From the NCBI RefSeq assembly GCF_021018895.1, contig NC_079368.1:714501-778500 (forward strand): a stretch of DNA of 64,000 nt, in the 5' to 3' direction. The notes below the pieces were generated by a model. It did no database searches. It saw only the letters and a list, made by a program, of their open reading frames with translations, and was not told the DNA's origin. Below, one piece after another: positions 34,892 to 47,595 of the stretch. This stretch comes from Seriola aureovittata. Lineage: Eukaryota > Chordata > Actinopteri > Carangiformes > Carangidae. The number at the start of each line of letters is the position of its first letter. Position 1 is the first letter of the stretch. A program made the position numbers and the translations under genes.

Positions 34892-34930
<39 letters not shown>
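34806..34930. repeat. Compound (CA)n / (CT)n / (CGCA)n microsatellite
   Basis: CA arrays with an intervening CT run and (CGCA)n block; the overlapping open frames are low-complexity. Confidence 0.9.
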
Positions 34931-35514
34931 AAGAGAGCCAGAGAGGGAAGAGTGTGTGAGAAAAAAGGGGAAAAGAGAGGCAGACACAAGAGGGTTGAAA
35001 CACCAGCAGTCAGCAGCTCAATATGAGGAAGCACATGGCCTCAGAATAGCAGTCACTGGTTCTCAGTGGAGGTTAAATCAAGTGAATTTCTTCATCTATT
35101 TTTCATATTTTTTTCTTTTTTGGAACGGCACAGGAACAGTGGCCCTAACACTTCTGGACCCCCATTTATCTCCAGTGTGACACTCACACTGGCCCCCACA
35201 TCTCCTCCATGAGCGATGGAGCACAGGATGGTTGGCGACCAACAGAGGGAGCCCAAGCTTTTCCACAGACACAAAGCGATGATGAGGAGCCACACTGCAA
35301 AGAGCAGCTGCTGATACACTCAGCTCTCATCACACACTGTATTACATCTCAGGTCCAGTGAGTTTCACTGAGATCTACCTAACAACATCATGATAGTCTC
35401 ATTAACAACTTACAGAGCTGCATTCATTGATTGTTGACCAGGAGAACAAGCAGAAAAAACCACATTGACACATTATCACCTTGTAAAGCTGTGCAAATAA
35501 GGCTGTGGTTCCAT
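34931..35514. other. Non-coding, no gene seen
   Basis: Mixed-composition DNA. Open frames of 75 to 96 codons have no recognisable features. Confidence 0.5.
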
Positions 35515-35795
35515 CCAGCAGACATGGAGCAACATTAGCTTTCATTTGCAGTTATGTTTCCGTCCAACATCCACTCATCTGTCTGTCCTGGTTTAGTTTC
35601 CAAAAATTCCAGAGGAAAATATCTGGATCCTTATTCGCTTTAAGTTTCTTCAGCAGCTCGTCTCTGAGTTTGTCTGTCTGCTGTTTGGAGCATGGTGGAT
35701 TCATCAGAGCCTCTTTTTACTGCTACTATGAGCTAGAAGAGGCTGAAGAGGTTAGGTTTGTAACGAGTGACACCTTTCACATCACAGTCATTTCA
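35515..35795 (+). repeat. Dispersed teleost repeat, copy 1 of a pair
   Basis: GGAGCAACATTAGC, TGTCTGTCTGCTG, GGCTGAAGAGGTTAGG and GTAACGAGTGACACC follow the order of an abundant fish repeat. A diverged second copy is at 36955-37275. Confidence 0.5.
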
Positions 35796-36780
35796 TGAAT
35801 TGTTCATATAAAATATATTAATTATTATCGCTAAAACAGCCTCCACAAGGAACAAACCTACCTTGTCATTTTAGCCTGACATCATGAGTAATGGAAGTTC
35901 ACTGTGCAATGCAATATATTTTTTGGCCACTGAGCGGCAGTGTAACAAGCTATAAACACACCATTCACTTATTATTACTTGTTTATTATTACATGTTAAC
36001 AGACAGGGATGCAGGTTAGCACAGCTTGTGTCTCACTGACTTTGAATGAAACATGGCGACCACTTACTTTTGCTTTTTTGGCTCATGCACCAAAAAGCTA
36101 AAACTTTTTAGTGTGATCCACAGAACATGAGCTTTAGTGTCACCCAGAACTTACACCAAGTTTGACGTCACGAAAATAAAAATGACTTTTTAGGTTTTGG
36201 GAACATTTATTAAATGTGAAACCTCCATGGATTCATAACAGGACGAGTAATAACAGACCTTGTCACCAATTTCTCTCTGTTATAATGGTGGTGGTGTTTC
36301 TCGCATGGCCACTGGGAAAGGAATCACTTCCTTCAACACCTCCTTCAAAAACAAGCTAATAATCAAATATTTATGAAAACTAGAAGAGCATAAAAACAAC
36401 AACAAAGTTACTACGTATAAAGAAACTGTAAAATGTGTACCAAACAAACATCATGTCTGGTTTCTCTGGTTTTGTTCATCTACAGCCTGTGTGAGTGCTG
36501 TACATAAGGTCGCCACCTGTCCCGGTTTTCCCAGGATTGTTCTCTCTTTTGAGCAACACAATTATTATTCTTTCCCAGGACACAAATTGTCCTGCTTTTT
36601 GTGAAAATAATACACTTCTAATTTAGAATTTCATAGTTTTTAATAAAACCTTTTTTTTTCCTTCTACTGCTTTTCTGTTTTCATACTGGTTATGTCCAAT
36701 CCTGCGTCTGAAAACTTATGAAAATGAGTACAGTGGTAGTAACAGCGGGTGGCAGCAAGAGTGTTAGTAAAAAACAAAAA
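35796..36780. other. Non-coding, no gene seen
   Basis: AT-rich DNA, no protein-like frame. Confidence 0.5.
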
Positions 36781-36784
36781 AAAA

Positions 36785-36880
36785 CCTGTGTCACAGTGTG
36801 TACCATATAAGCGTACTGAGCCCTGAGCAGCCGATCCCCTGTTCGACTCCTGACCGGCCTTTTACTGCATGTCCTAAAAT
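36785..36880 (+). mobile_element. tRNA-SINE fragment
   Basis: CCCTGTTCGACTCCTGACC contains a good Pol III box B (GTTCGACTCC), followed by CCGGCCTTTTACTGCATGTCC, a string common just after box B in fish tRNA-SINEs. Box A is poor and no target duplication was found. Confidence 0.45.
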
Positions 36881-36954
36881 AAAACTTCAGTTTGTTTGTG
36901 TAGTGAAATGGGGGAGAGATGGATAAGGACGACACCAACATGTGCCAGCAGCGA

Positions 36955-37275
36955 ATCTATACACACAGAGCAACATTAGCATCTGTTTGGAATCATGTGT
37001 CATAATAATATCCAGCCTTCTTTCAAAGCTCTGGTTTGGTCTCCACCAACTCCTGACAGAAATGTCTGGCTCTTTAACTGCTAAATGTTTAGGCTACAGT
37101 AGGTTCACAGTTCATGAACTTATTTCTGCTGTGAATAGAAAAGGGACTGAAATGTAGACTCTCATATAAGAGAGAAAAGATTGTATAGATCCCACACAGA
37201 CTGAAACAACAAGCTCAAGTTTGAGTGTTGGGGGATTTCTGTGGTGTTGTCATTATGAGTGACCCCTCTCACATC
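36955..37275 (+). repeat. Dispersed teleost repeat, copy 2 of a pair
   Basis: AGAGCAACATTAGC, CTCTGGTTTGGTCTCC, CTCTTTAACTGCTAAATG and GAGTGACCCCTCTCACATCA match the family of 35515-35795 in order and orientation. Confidence 0.5.
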
Positions 37276-39165
37276 ATACAAAGAAAAACTGCTCCTACAA
37301 TTATGTATACATGAATACTATACAAATTAATTGATTTGAACAAGAACCATGTGCAGTTATCACTTCATTTATTCTGAGAAGCATTTGCTCCTTCATTTGC
37401 TGCAAAGCCTGTCGGCGTAATTCTCAGAACAAAGTTTCAAAGAAGGGGCTGGATTAGCAGCCATGGTGTGCATTCATCTTCAATTACCTCCTTCAATCTT
37501 CATATAGTCAGGTCAGGATTTAATTAAATCTATATCCATCTGTCTTCTTTATTTGTGTGGCTGCTCCAGAAGCTGGAGGAACCGCCGCTCCTGTCATCAA
37601 TACAGCGGATGAAGGCCACTCTCGGTGAAGAATTGATGGCCACTGAGGACACAACAGGGGGTGATCATCTTCAGTATCACTCATCCCCTCTCTGGCCTTT
37701 ACAATGCAGAGTAGTTCATCAACATGAATATGGAATATATTTACATGCCCTGTCCATCCATAACGTGACACCGGGGTAATTAGATCTCTTCATATTCATA
37801 TTTCAGAGATGACATGAATAATAATCCTGTGTCCCCACCATTGGAAATAGGTCAGGGATAATTGAATTTGTTTATCGTATTTTCTCCCATTAAGAGTAAT
37901 CAGATAAGTAGTGGGGTACAGCCCTGTGACAGAGTCCTCCACCACTGATGAACCATCACATTAATTGAAGCTAATGGGCAGAGTGGAGCGAGTGCGACGG
38001 CAGAAGAGAGAAGGAAGGAGGGAGGCAGCATGGATGATTGCATCGCATGGCAAAGGGAGGACAGAGATTGTCCTCCTTGTTGTTGCAGACCAGGATTGGA
38101 TGATAGTGTGAACCGGACCAGTCTGGATCAGCAAACACACAAACTCCCTGCATCAAATACTGAGACTGACTCCTCAGCAGCTCCCTGCTGTGGGAACACT
38201 TTGTTCAGTCTGAGCTCAAACACCACAACAATAACTCCCACATCATGTGACCGGCATGAAAACATTTAAACTTATGTTCTGCAGCTGTCTTTGGAGAACC
38301 CTCATCCTTCATGAAGGTCATAATGTTCAGTTTAGTCGACACTTTTTCAGAGGTGCTTGGAGGCTGCATTAGTTTAATGTACCAAATGAACTGAGTGTGC
38401 AGTGCAGTCAGTCATTTCGTGGCTGAAAAGGGTCAACGTGCTGCAACGGCCCAAAACACAAAACAAGCTGCAAATACAGAAACCAATATATACAATATAT
38501 ATAAATATTTATATAAATAAAAATACATGAACAGAGACGTGCTGCTGCAGGAAGACAAAACAAATGCAAACTCAGAAACGATGTAACAACATAAACACAT
38601 GAAATAAATGCAACAGAAAAAACGTTACATATCCAGACAACACAACGTCAGAGCTCCAGGCCTCTAGGGGGAGCTCTAAGTGGAGCACCCAAAGACTGTA
38701 TTTAAGAGAATGCAAATGCTCTCTACGTTATCTATTGCTCTTTTATAATATTGTAAAAATTATAGTCAAATGTAAAAAAGAAAACAAACCTTTTTATGTC
38801 ACCTCTTCTTTCTTCCCTCATACTCTCTCGTTTGGTCAAAGGTCAGAGATCAAAGATCAAAGATCCAGTTGCAGGTTTGGCCTCACGGGGGTTTGTGTGT
38901 TTTCATTGTTGCATTGTTTCTGAACTGTACAGACTTCATCAATGTACTTGTCCCTATCAAACGAATGAAATTCAAACCATAATCCAATAAGTGAAAATAC
39001 ACGAGGAAAGAAACACCAGACAGTTTTCAGTGATGTGTCAGATGTTTAGGCTGTCGGCAGTAACAGCACAGTCTTAGTGCAGGAGCGTAAACGCTTTAAG
39101 GTCTATCAGGTAAATGTGGCATGTTTAGACAATGAATGCTGTTCGAGTTGTCTTCGGAGTGCAAT
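37276..39165. other. Non-coding, no gene seen
   Basis: No protein-like frame. A GGTCAAAGGTCAG motif (about 38834-38846) is a DR1 nuclear-receptor-like sequence outside the other repeat. 38450-38620 is an A-rich stretch (CTGCAAATACAGAAACC) that may be a dispersed repeat. Confidence 0.45.
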
Positions 39166-39210
39166 ACAGACACAAACGCACACACACATGCATGCACGCG
39201 CGCACGCACG

Positions 39211-39266
<56 letters not shown>
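39166..39266. repeat. Compound (CA)n microsatellite
   Basis: CA and CGCA units followed by a pure CA array ending at about 39266. Confidence 0.95.
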
Positions 39267-39268
<2 letters not shown>

Positions 39269-39444
39269 GAACTCATTAGACTCCAGACATCAGCCCCCGT
39301 AGTGGGATGATTTCTGTCCAGGACAAACTTCATCAGTTGCTGTGATGCAGATGCACAGAAGACATTTCATTCAATCTTACAGGCTCATCCTGTAGAGAGC
39401 TTGATTTCTGCATGGGGCGGCTCCCTCTGTTTGTGTGCCTGAAC

Positions 39445-40109
39445 TAGAGCTGCACAATTAATTGAAATATAATGGAAATCACAATATAGCCAAGTGCAAT
39501 ATCAAAATCACTGGAGCTGAAGTTGTTTTGATGAAGGTAAAATGTGTCACATTGTTGTGCATTGTTAACACCATCAGTGTTGTCGTGCTACAGAGACGCT
39601 CCACCTGCAATATTCTCCAGAGGTAAAGGAACATGACTATTTCGTACAGGACCAACAAAAATCACATCCTCATTTAAATATTTTTTCAGTGAAAATAAAA
39701 TGAAAAAACAACCATCCCAACTGAAATCACAATATCTGCCAAAATAATTGTAAAATGATTTTCTATGAATTGTTTTCATAGCAGTACGGTGGTTCAGTGG
39801 TTAGCACTGTCGCCTCACAGTGAAAAGGTTCTGGGTTCAAAGCACCTGTGTGGAGTAGCATGTTCTCCCTGTGCCTGCACGGGTTCTCTCCGGGTACTCC
39901 AGCTTCCTCCCACAGTTCAAAGACATGCCCATTAGGTTAATTGGCGAGTCTAAAGTGCCTATACATCAGCCCTGTGATGGACTGGCGACCTGTCCAGGGT
40001 GTATCCCACCCTCGCCCAATGTCAGCTCGATTTGCTCCAGCCCCCCCACAACCTTGCATGGAAAAGCGGTATAGATAATGGATGGATGTTTGCATAGCAT
40101 GCAGCTCTA
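39445..40109. mobile_element. hAT-like MITE interrupted by a SINE
   Basis: The left end TAGAGCTGCACAATTAATTG and the right end GCATGCAGCTCTA (complement TAGAGCTGCATGC) are terminal inverted repeats of the AGAGCTGCAC type known from fish hAT MITEs. ACAATATAGCCAAGTGCAAT follows as expected. Flanks share CTGAA (a degraded 8-bp duplication). The interior is split by the SINE at 39784-40087. No transposase. Confidence 0.6.
39784..40087 (+). mobile_element. tRNA-derived SINE with RTE-like tail
   Basis: A tRNA-like head has box A in TGGTTCAGTGGTTAGCAC and a degraded box B in GGGTTCAAAGCACC. The body contains TGTTCTCCCTGTGCC and CCTGTCCAGGGTGTATCCC and ends GATAATGGATGGAT, a familiar teleost SINE. 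Flanks GTTTTCATAGCA (39772-39783) and GTTTGCATAGCA (40088-40099) form a 12-bp target duplication with one mismatch. It sits inside the hAT-like MITE and is therefore younger. Confidence 0.8.
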
Positions 40110-41461
40110 ATCTGAATACATAAACATTATGAATCCCAAACATTCAGCCATTCATTTGGATTTCCTGTATTACATTGTGATGTTACACATACTACATATA
40201 TATGTATACGTATATATGATATTGACTTTCTGATCATTTACCATTCACTGCTAAATACAATGTCCTAAAAAATAAAAATGGCATAAAATGCAACAAAATG
40301 TGCCACTCACATCTACAGTGGACTCAGATCATGTTGTGACAGTTGGTGATGGATTTTGTGCTCATCTCCAACAAGCCTTTTATTTAAGGCAGAGGTCAGA
40401 TATTGTTGCCATCTTTACCAGGATCACACATCATTTACAGCACAATTACAGCAGTGTGCTGCAGGGGTTAGAGCCTTCATGAAAACATTACTGGTCGAAC
40501 AAACACAGCAAAGAGCACCACCTGCAGAAACTATGTTGGCAAAAATGTGACAGAAATAAGTTTCAGAGTTAACTGACAAGGGCAGCGCCAAAACTTCAAA
40601 GCAACAACCATTAAATCCAAAGATGGAATCAACTGAAAAAAAACAAAACAAATGTGTCTGATGAAGCTCAGGAGCTGTTGAAATCACAGTCTGTACCACT
40701 GTAGTTATCTGCCGAAGCCAGGCAAAGGAGCGCTGCCGCCATGACAAGGCTTGACGGGGATCTCAGGAAGCAGCAACACACAACAATCAATAGGCCAGCC
40801 TCGGAGGAAGAGCATGGGGGGGGCTAGACTTCACAACCAATCTCCTCTGAATGCATCAGAGCGCCTCGCTTTCCACCCTCACTCTAACATGGCTTCATCT
40901 AAGTGAGAGAAGTGCTAAAGAGGAAGAGCGTGGTGACAAGTTGTATGAAGAAAGGTAAAGCAGTGACAGAGAGGCCTTTGTGGAGCTGATCTGCCGAGAG
41001 AGCTGCAGCTCCACTCCTCTACTCACAGCAGGCTCTGCTACTCTTCCTGGTGGCTCTGTCACTTCCCCTCAGGATTTGTCTGTGTGTGTGTGTGTGTGTG
41101 ATTCTATCCTTGTGAGAAGCAGCTTTAGACTTTTAGAGGCAGGACATGTTGGCTGGTCCTCAGTTTTTCAAAAATTCGAGGGTGACTTCAGGAGCAGGAT
41201 GAAGGTTTCCCACCGTGCAGGGCAGCAAGGGTTAATGAACTGATGGTATCAGGGGTAATTAACACTTGGTCTACCTAAAATAATAAATAAGTCAAAATCC
41301 ATCCTTTGTAACAGATCTTCAGAGCAGCTCATAATAATGCTGTCTGATAGATATGGTCGGGGTTTGGTTCACACAAGAGGTCAAATCTTTTTTTAAATGT
41401 GGGAGACCGCAGACATAACGACAGATTTAACTGAGTTATGTTCCTCCACATCCAAATTTTC
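40110..41461. other. Non-coding, no gene seen
   Basis: Open frames up to 107 codons (40424-40747, minus) have no recognisable domain and overlap a likely dispersed repeat (AGCACCACCTGCAGAAAC region). A short TG run lies at 41081-41100. Confidence 0.5.
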
Positions 41462-41695
41462 ACGTTGTCTGTCCATCCATCCCGTTCTCGTGGACACAAT
41501 GTCGTAGTAACACCTTGATGGAACTTCTTCACATTTGGCACAAACATTTACTAGGACTCAAGGATGAAGTGATTAGGGTTAGGTGCTCAAAGGTCAAAGG
41601 TCAAGGCCAGTGTGACCTCCCAATACACAAAATTTCACAGAAATATTTTATATGACTCTGGATAAACAGGGATGTAACCTGAAACTAGTCAGTAA
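41462..41695 (-). repeat. Dispersed teleost repeat carrying nuclear-receptor-like motifs, copy 2
   Basis: Inverted relative to 9258-9502. On the minus strand it reads ACTAGTTTCAGGTTACATCC, CCTGTTTATCC, GGGAGGTCACACTGGCCTTG and on to ATGGACAGACAACGTG. The ERE-like motif is here AGGTCACACTGGCCT, one base off the palindrome. Confidence 0.65.
41591..41603 (+). promoter_or_regulatory. Perfect DR1 nuclear-receptor-like motif
   Basis: AGGTCAAAGGTCA is an exact direct repeat of AGGTCA with one spacer base, the PPAR/RXR, HNF4 and COUP-TF consensus. It lies inside the dispersed repeat; function is unproven. Confidence 0.4.
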
Positions 41696-42839
41696 GAGTG
41701 GCGGAGGCACTCTGGTTAATTTTGTAATTGTAAGAGCGCACAAACCAGATCATTCAGTCCAGACTCAGGACCACACACTTGGCTTTTATACTAAACAAGA
41801 AGTTCCAGGGACTCCCACAGAAACTTGTGATCAAGTGTGACTTCAGAGCAAAACAAACCTGGAGATGGACTGTCGTTGTCAGCTGATTACACTTGTGTTC
41901 TGCAACGAAAACTAAATACAACAAAAAAAAGAGGATGAAGTCATGGCTGAGAAGACAAATTGAATGTGGTTTATACATTGTAGTGTGAGCTGGAAGCAAG
42001 GCTGATGCAAGCTACTGCTACAAGCTAATGGTAATGTTTTTTTTACACAGGTGGAGGTGAGAGTGAAACCTGTTTTCACCTGTGTCTGTTTGTTGGCTTG
42101 TTTGTTTGTTTATCAGCAGGATTACACAAAAGACTGAATTGATTTGCACCAAACTTGTTGGAAGGATGAGTCAAGGACCAGTGACAAACCCATTACACTC
42201 TGGTACTGTTTAAAGAGGCGGATACAATAAGTTTTTAAAATCACCTTCCGTAGATGCACATTCTGCGACACTTTGCGTCATCTTTGGATCAGTTAATGAA
42301 GAAATCACAAATTTATGATGCGTACTGGGCACATGTGTAGGATTATTTAGCCTTTGTGGAGGTATGATGCCCCCCCTGACAAACAAATCTGGTTTGAGGC
42401 TGGTCAGAACCAGTTGTATGCCTGAATGATCCCACAGTGTGAGAAACAGTGTGAGGCTCTCTTACACGACATACACTAGTGATGATTGGATCTTCAAAAG
42501 CCTAAAAAAATGAATGAATTTTAACCGGAGCGTTGTTATGTTGCACTCATAAATGAATGTCAGTGAACTGAATCGATCCAAGATCAGACACGCCACTTGC
42601 TCTCATGTGCACCCTGAATGTCAGGCACACAAAGAGGGCCACTGATGTGGCTGCCATGATTTGTCCCAGTATGTCCAATGGTGTGGAGGGTCTTGTTGGA
42701 CCTGGGTGGTGCACCAGTGGTCATAGTGAATATCTATAGGTGATAAAAATGTATCTAACTTAATGAAAGTGAAATCTACCTTTCTCTCTCTTCTTTGTTT
42801 TTCTCTTTTTTTCCTCTCCCCCTCTCTTTATGTCTTTTC
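41696..42839. other. Non-coding, no gene seen
   Basis: No protein-like frame; mixed composition. Confidence 0.5.
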
Positions 42840-43190
42840 AAATTAAAAGCCCCCCGCAGAGTTGGGTAGTTGCGACTTCATGACATCAAAGCAGCAGCAA
42901 AAATTTTGCAGCAAAAAAAAAATATTGGGAACTCTGTGGTGGATTACTTTGGAATGGGAACTGTATATTTATACTATTTATCTTGCGGTCGTCATGATGC
43001 AGCCCCTTGCATTGTATTAATACAGGCTTGTTTTCAGTCTGAACATCACCGCATGGCGTCAGCTAATTGATTTTCCCACTGTATGGCAGTCCTGTCTTCA
43101 AAAACAATTAGCCTCATTTACATCTAATTTGCATGAACAAATATGTTTTGGAGGAGAAATGTAACGCTGCCTGGGAGACCATTCTCATCA
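42840..43190. other. Candidate conserved non-coding element
   Basis: Unique-looking sequence with homeodomain-type TAATTGATT and CAATTAG sites and a POU-type ATTTGCAT (in CATCTAATTTGCATGAAC). It has balanced composition and no repeats or coding frame of note. The call rests only on sequence character. Confidence 0.25.
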
Positions 43191-43300
43191 ACGTAACTGA
43201 GAAAGGTTTATATTAAAGATGATGCTTAAAACTCGTCACTGCCAACACAAACTATATTTGTTTTTCCTACAGTAATCACTCATAGCAACTAAAACATGAT

Positions 43301-43486
43301 TTTTTTTTTTTTGTGCATTTTTACCTTTGATTCAATAGTTGCAGTAAGAGAGAGACAGGACAGTCGGGGAGAGAGGATGGATGACATGCAGCAAAGGGCC
43401 GCCGGTCGGATTTGAACACGGGCTGCTGCGGTTAGGACTAAGCCTTTGTGGTACGTGCTCTACCAGGTGAGCCACCAGGGCGTCGC
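43301..43486 (-). mobile_element. tRNA-derived SINE with 17-bp target duplication
   Basis: Minus strand: box A GTGGCTCACCTGGTAGAGC, box B GTTCAAATCC, a body with CGGCCCTTTGCTGCATGTC, and a poly-A end. Flanks AGCAACTAAAACATGAT (43284-43300 and 43487-43503) are an exact 17-bp duplication. It is related to, but clearly diverged from, the SINE at 26318. Confidence 0.87.
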
Positions 43487-43503
43487 AGCAACTAAAACAT
43501 GAT

Positions 43504-45300
43504 CAAAACACTCGCTTAAGGTTTGAGAAAGAATGAAAAATTCAACATTGACTGGAAGCTCACAATATCATTGTTGCTGTTATTATTTATAACACAGGTA
43601 TAATTGATTACAACAGTATATAGCATTGTTCCTGGTCTCCCTCTTCTTTCTTCCCCCTCTTTCTCTCCTTTCAAACCTCAAAACCTCAGTGTCAAAGTGC
43701 TGTGCTTTGTATGTTCAACCATCCACCCATCCTCTGCACACTTCCTGGATTGAGAGACAGTGCACACAATCAAACATGGTCAGCAAACATGTGAACATGA
43801 TGTAAAGAGGTAGAACCTGGTAACACAGAGGATGATTAAATGAGTGTGTGTGTAAAGTCAGATGTACATGTGATGTACACCTCTGTTTGCCTCTGTGTTT
43901 GCTGTTGTGTAGCCCGGTGTCTGTGCAGCGACCTCTCTGCAGCAGGGCGCCACAGAGTTCAGTAGGTTGCTGTCAGTGACATGGGGCGCCGGCGGGTTCC
44001 CAGCAGTGTTGTCTCAGTACCACTCACCCTGGGGTGGCCTCTCCTAGATAATTACCCCTGTCACTCTGTCACTCCAATCTGTCCCCACCCAAACAACATC
44101 ATCACCGTGACGATGGATAGGTTGATGCTACTAATCACCGGCTGCCCTCTGGATAACATGCCTCCCTGCCTCTCCTTCACATCACCTCCCTGCCTTTAGA
44201 AGCTTCTGTGTTCTGCATCCTCGCAGCAGCTCCTCTAGTTTGTATTTGCATAATTTTCACCCACTAATTGTAGTGGAGGATGACTGCGTGTTGGACGGTT
44301 ATGGCTGTTGGAGGTGATTTTAATGGGGGAGACACCAGATAATGGTGGTGCCCTCTCGCCCCTGTTTGTGCCTGAGCCTCATTAGGGTGATCAGGGAGTG
44401 CCAGTCAGAGAGGGCTGCAGCTGGGGTGAGAGGGCACAACACAGCACACTTATTTATCTAAAGACGAGTGTCATGAAAATATTTCATTATGGTCTGTTGG
44501 CCTTCCAAAACTTTTTTTTTTTTTTAAGAGTAATGATGTTAAGAAATTTTTGCTCAGGGATTTTATTTGCTCAAACTGAAAATAGACTGGCTGATTCAGT
44601 GCATGTTCTGCTTTTGTCTGCTCATTAACAAATGCTTATTCTCATGTATTTATACAGCATATATGCATGCCTTTCATTCACTTGTACTGTGAGGTATTCT
44701 TTCATAAAATATGAACTGAATGTGGACAGGAAGGTAAACAGAATGTAAATAACAGTAAAAACTTTTACATGCTTTTTTTCCCTAAATTTAAGAAACTTTT
44801 TATTTGCCTAAATATCACTTCTTATTTTTCCTTTCAATTTTATTATAAAAAAATGAAAAACAAGAATAGGGGAGCTGAGTAATGGTAATTTTTGACATTT
44901 CTGTCTGTATCTTTTAAGCCAGTGAATTTAAAATGTGATACCAACTAGTTCCATGTGTCTGCTGTAAAATGGTGCAGGTGTTATCTCAGCTACACAAACA
45001 GAAAATGCATCATTTAGTCTCAAACAAGGACTGAAATGTTAAAGTTCACCTCATAGTCAGGGTTAGTTGTAACATATCCTGGGGTGAAATACAGAGGAGG
45101 ACAAAGTCCACATCTCCATCACTGGAGTCAGAGTACAGATCCTAGAGGAGTAAAAGTCACAAGTTTCCAAAACTCAAGTAAAGAACAGATACTGGAAAAA
45201 TATACTAAAGTACAGAAGTAAATGTACTTCATTACTGTTCAGCCTGGTGAAATGTAACATTATGACATAAGGATTATGACAAAAACTTGATATTGAAATC
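43504..45300. other. Non-coding, no gene seen; possible dispersed repeat near 45085-45240
   Basis: 45085-45240 (AGAGGAGTAAAAGTCACAAG and GTACAGAAGTAAATGTACTT) looks like a common fish repeat. About 44240-44400 is unique-looking (TTTGTATTTGCATAATTTTC). No coding exon supported. Confidence 0.45.
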
Positions 45301-45336
45301 TTTTTATACAGCATTTAATGACTTTTTAACATAACT

Positions 45337-45338
<2 letters not shown>

Positions 45339-45403
<65 letters not shown>

Positions 45404-45418
45404 ATGTGTATGTGTGTG
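45339..45418. repeat. (TG)n microsatellite
   Basis: Pure TG to 45400, then imperfect to 45418. Confidence 0.95.
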
Positions 45419-45894
45419 CACTTGTCTTATGATAAAATAAAGTTTTATCCATTTGAAATATTTTCCGTTCATGATGAAACTCTGTTGGGACTAATCAGTC
45501 TGTGACAGAGGACGTCAGTGGAGTAGTCAGTCCTTCAATGTGGCCTGGGTCACATTTGCGTTCACAATGCTAAAAGAAAGTGGTCTCATGTGGTCCACAC
45601 CACCTCAGAATGTAGTCTGAATGATCACATCTCAAACGCGTTCTCAATGTGGGTGCATTCACACCTAAGCTTAGAGCTGATCACTTGTGATCGGATAACC
45701 TGAGCTGGATGTTAATACCAGGTCTGAACAGGGCCTTAGTTACTGTCAGCTACTTCACAACTAAAACATTAGCACTGACAACTAGCACGAAAAATATCTA
45801 CACAGACAAAATAAACATAAGTTTGAAAAGTAGAACTACAGAGCAGACAATGCTATTAGTAGACTGTTTTATCATTAATAATATTGTATGGAGA

Positions 45895-46445
45895 TATTTT
45901 TGGCCCACCACTTTGGTCCAGACTGAAACATTTCCAAAACAATTGGATGGATTGAATATGGTACATGTCCACTCACTGATCCTATGATCTCGTGCCACCA
46001 GCGACATTTAAGTTTTTTTACTAAAATATATCTTATTACTGGATGTATGGGGCTCAGAGACTGGATCCTACTGGCTTTTCCTGTTGGGCCGCCAGCAGGT
46101 AAATGTTTTCACTGTTCCTGTATAATATCTCAAAATCTTCCATGTGTTGACAGCTGAATCATCCTGAAATTTTAAGCTTCCTCATAAGATGAATTGTACC
46201 AGCAGAACATTTCTAGCACCATCATCGAGTTAGTACTTTGGTTTAGGACCTCCTACCTGCAACACTACTGACATCCCCATATCAGCCTCAGCTGTGCTAT
46301 CTGTTTCGGGCTAAATTAGCAAGTGTTAGCATGGGCATTCTAACATGCTAAACTAAGATGTTGAACATGATAAACATTATACCTGTTAGCAGGTATTAGT
46401 ATTGTCATTGTAAGCATGTTACTTAGTAACATCATCATCATTTAG
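45895..46445 (+). repeat. Dispersed teleost repeat (GGTCCAGACTGAAA / TTAGCATG type)
   Basis: TTTGGTCCAGACTGAAACAT, CAATTGGATGGATTG and, later, TTAGCATGGGCATTCTAACA and TGTTAGCAGGTATTAG follow the order of a very abundant fish interspersed repeat. The class is unknown to me. Confidence 0.5.
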
Positions 46446-47595
46446 CTCAAAGCTCTTATTGTTTGACACTTGGAGGCATTGAAACAGACGAAACACAATA
46501 TCCGAGGCTAATGAGACTCCGAGGCTAACTGCTGTGCTGGACTAACTAGTCAGTTAACATCTATTGAGATGCTGCAACTGCGATCTGCTAATATCTAACA
46601 TTGCTCAAAAAGAAACAAAACATTCATCTGTGTGGAGTTTCTTCCTTATCTTTGTTCAAGAGTGTGGTATTGCATTATTACCATTATTTTTTCATTGCAC
46701 GTTTAGATGTTGTAATGCTTTCCCTCAAAACCCTGCCCTCTTTCTCAAATCCCTAGCTCTTGCTCAAAACTGTTTGAATGCACTCAGATACTGTTGCTCC
46801 ACAAATGTGCTGTGCTTCAGTTTGAGTCCTTCTCCTCGCACTCTGGATCTCAGATTTCTGCTGTTGTTTTTGGGTTTTTGTAAAATGACATTGTCATAAA
46901 TTTAAGAGTATCAGATCAGAAGCTTCTCTGACTGGAAAAGGACAAGGTTAAAGCTGTCTCCAAACCCAGCAAAATCTATGAGTTGCATGGAGTGTAACGC
47001 TAGGAACACACTGCCTGCGTTGCATGTGCGTGGCGGCTGCTGACCTACTGCAGAGAAGCACGCATGCTTGAAGGTTACTGAAATGTTGGATTTCTTTTCA
47101 TTCTAAATTAATTTCTGATTTCGTTTTGACAGAAGACATCATTAAAATTTCACTGTCTCCACATGCATTTAGATCATGCCACGCAGCCGCAAGGCATGCC
47201 TTGTGTGTCCTCCTGGACTAATTATTTAGAGAGTAAGGTAGCTTGAAGGGAAGATTGTAACAGTGCATCAAATACATGAATGAGCAATTAACTGATTCTG
47301 TGCCAGCTACTGTACAAGGTTCAAAGCCACCAAATGCTAAAGCACATTCAGAGATTCTTATACGCAGGATTACATCGAATGTCGAGCACGTTGGATGTGT
47401 ACTGGATTTAGCTGTGGAGGCTCCCAAACCAGCCCCAGCCTTCCTTATGACCTGTCTTACTGGCACAGCGTTGAGCCAGGACCTGGTCTGAAGTTGTCCA
47501 TCACAGAGGCAAATCCAGCAAGAAATCAAACAAGAGAGCACCAAGGGTCACCATAAAGGGGAAACTGGCTCTGAGATCCTGAGACACTCACAAAA
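46446..47595. other. Non-coding, no gene seen
   Basis: Open frames of 108 and 111 codons have no recognisable family. The 47220-47590 part could be related to the flank of the BEL/Pao element but is not repeated at its other end. Confidence 0.45.

Noticed and set aside
34806..34930. Spaced repeats resembling a CRISPR array
   Set aside because: Simple dinucleotide and tetranucleotide repeats without unique spacers, in a eukaryotic genome.
41572..41584. Telomere-like TTAGGGTTAGG
   Set aside because: Only two partial units, inside a dispersed repeat.
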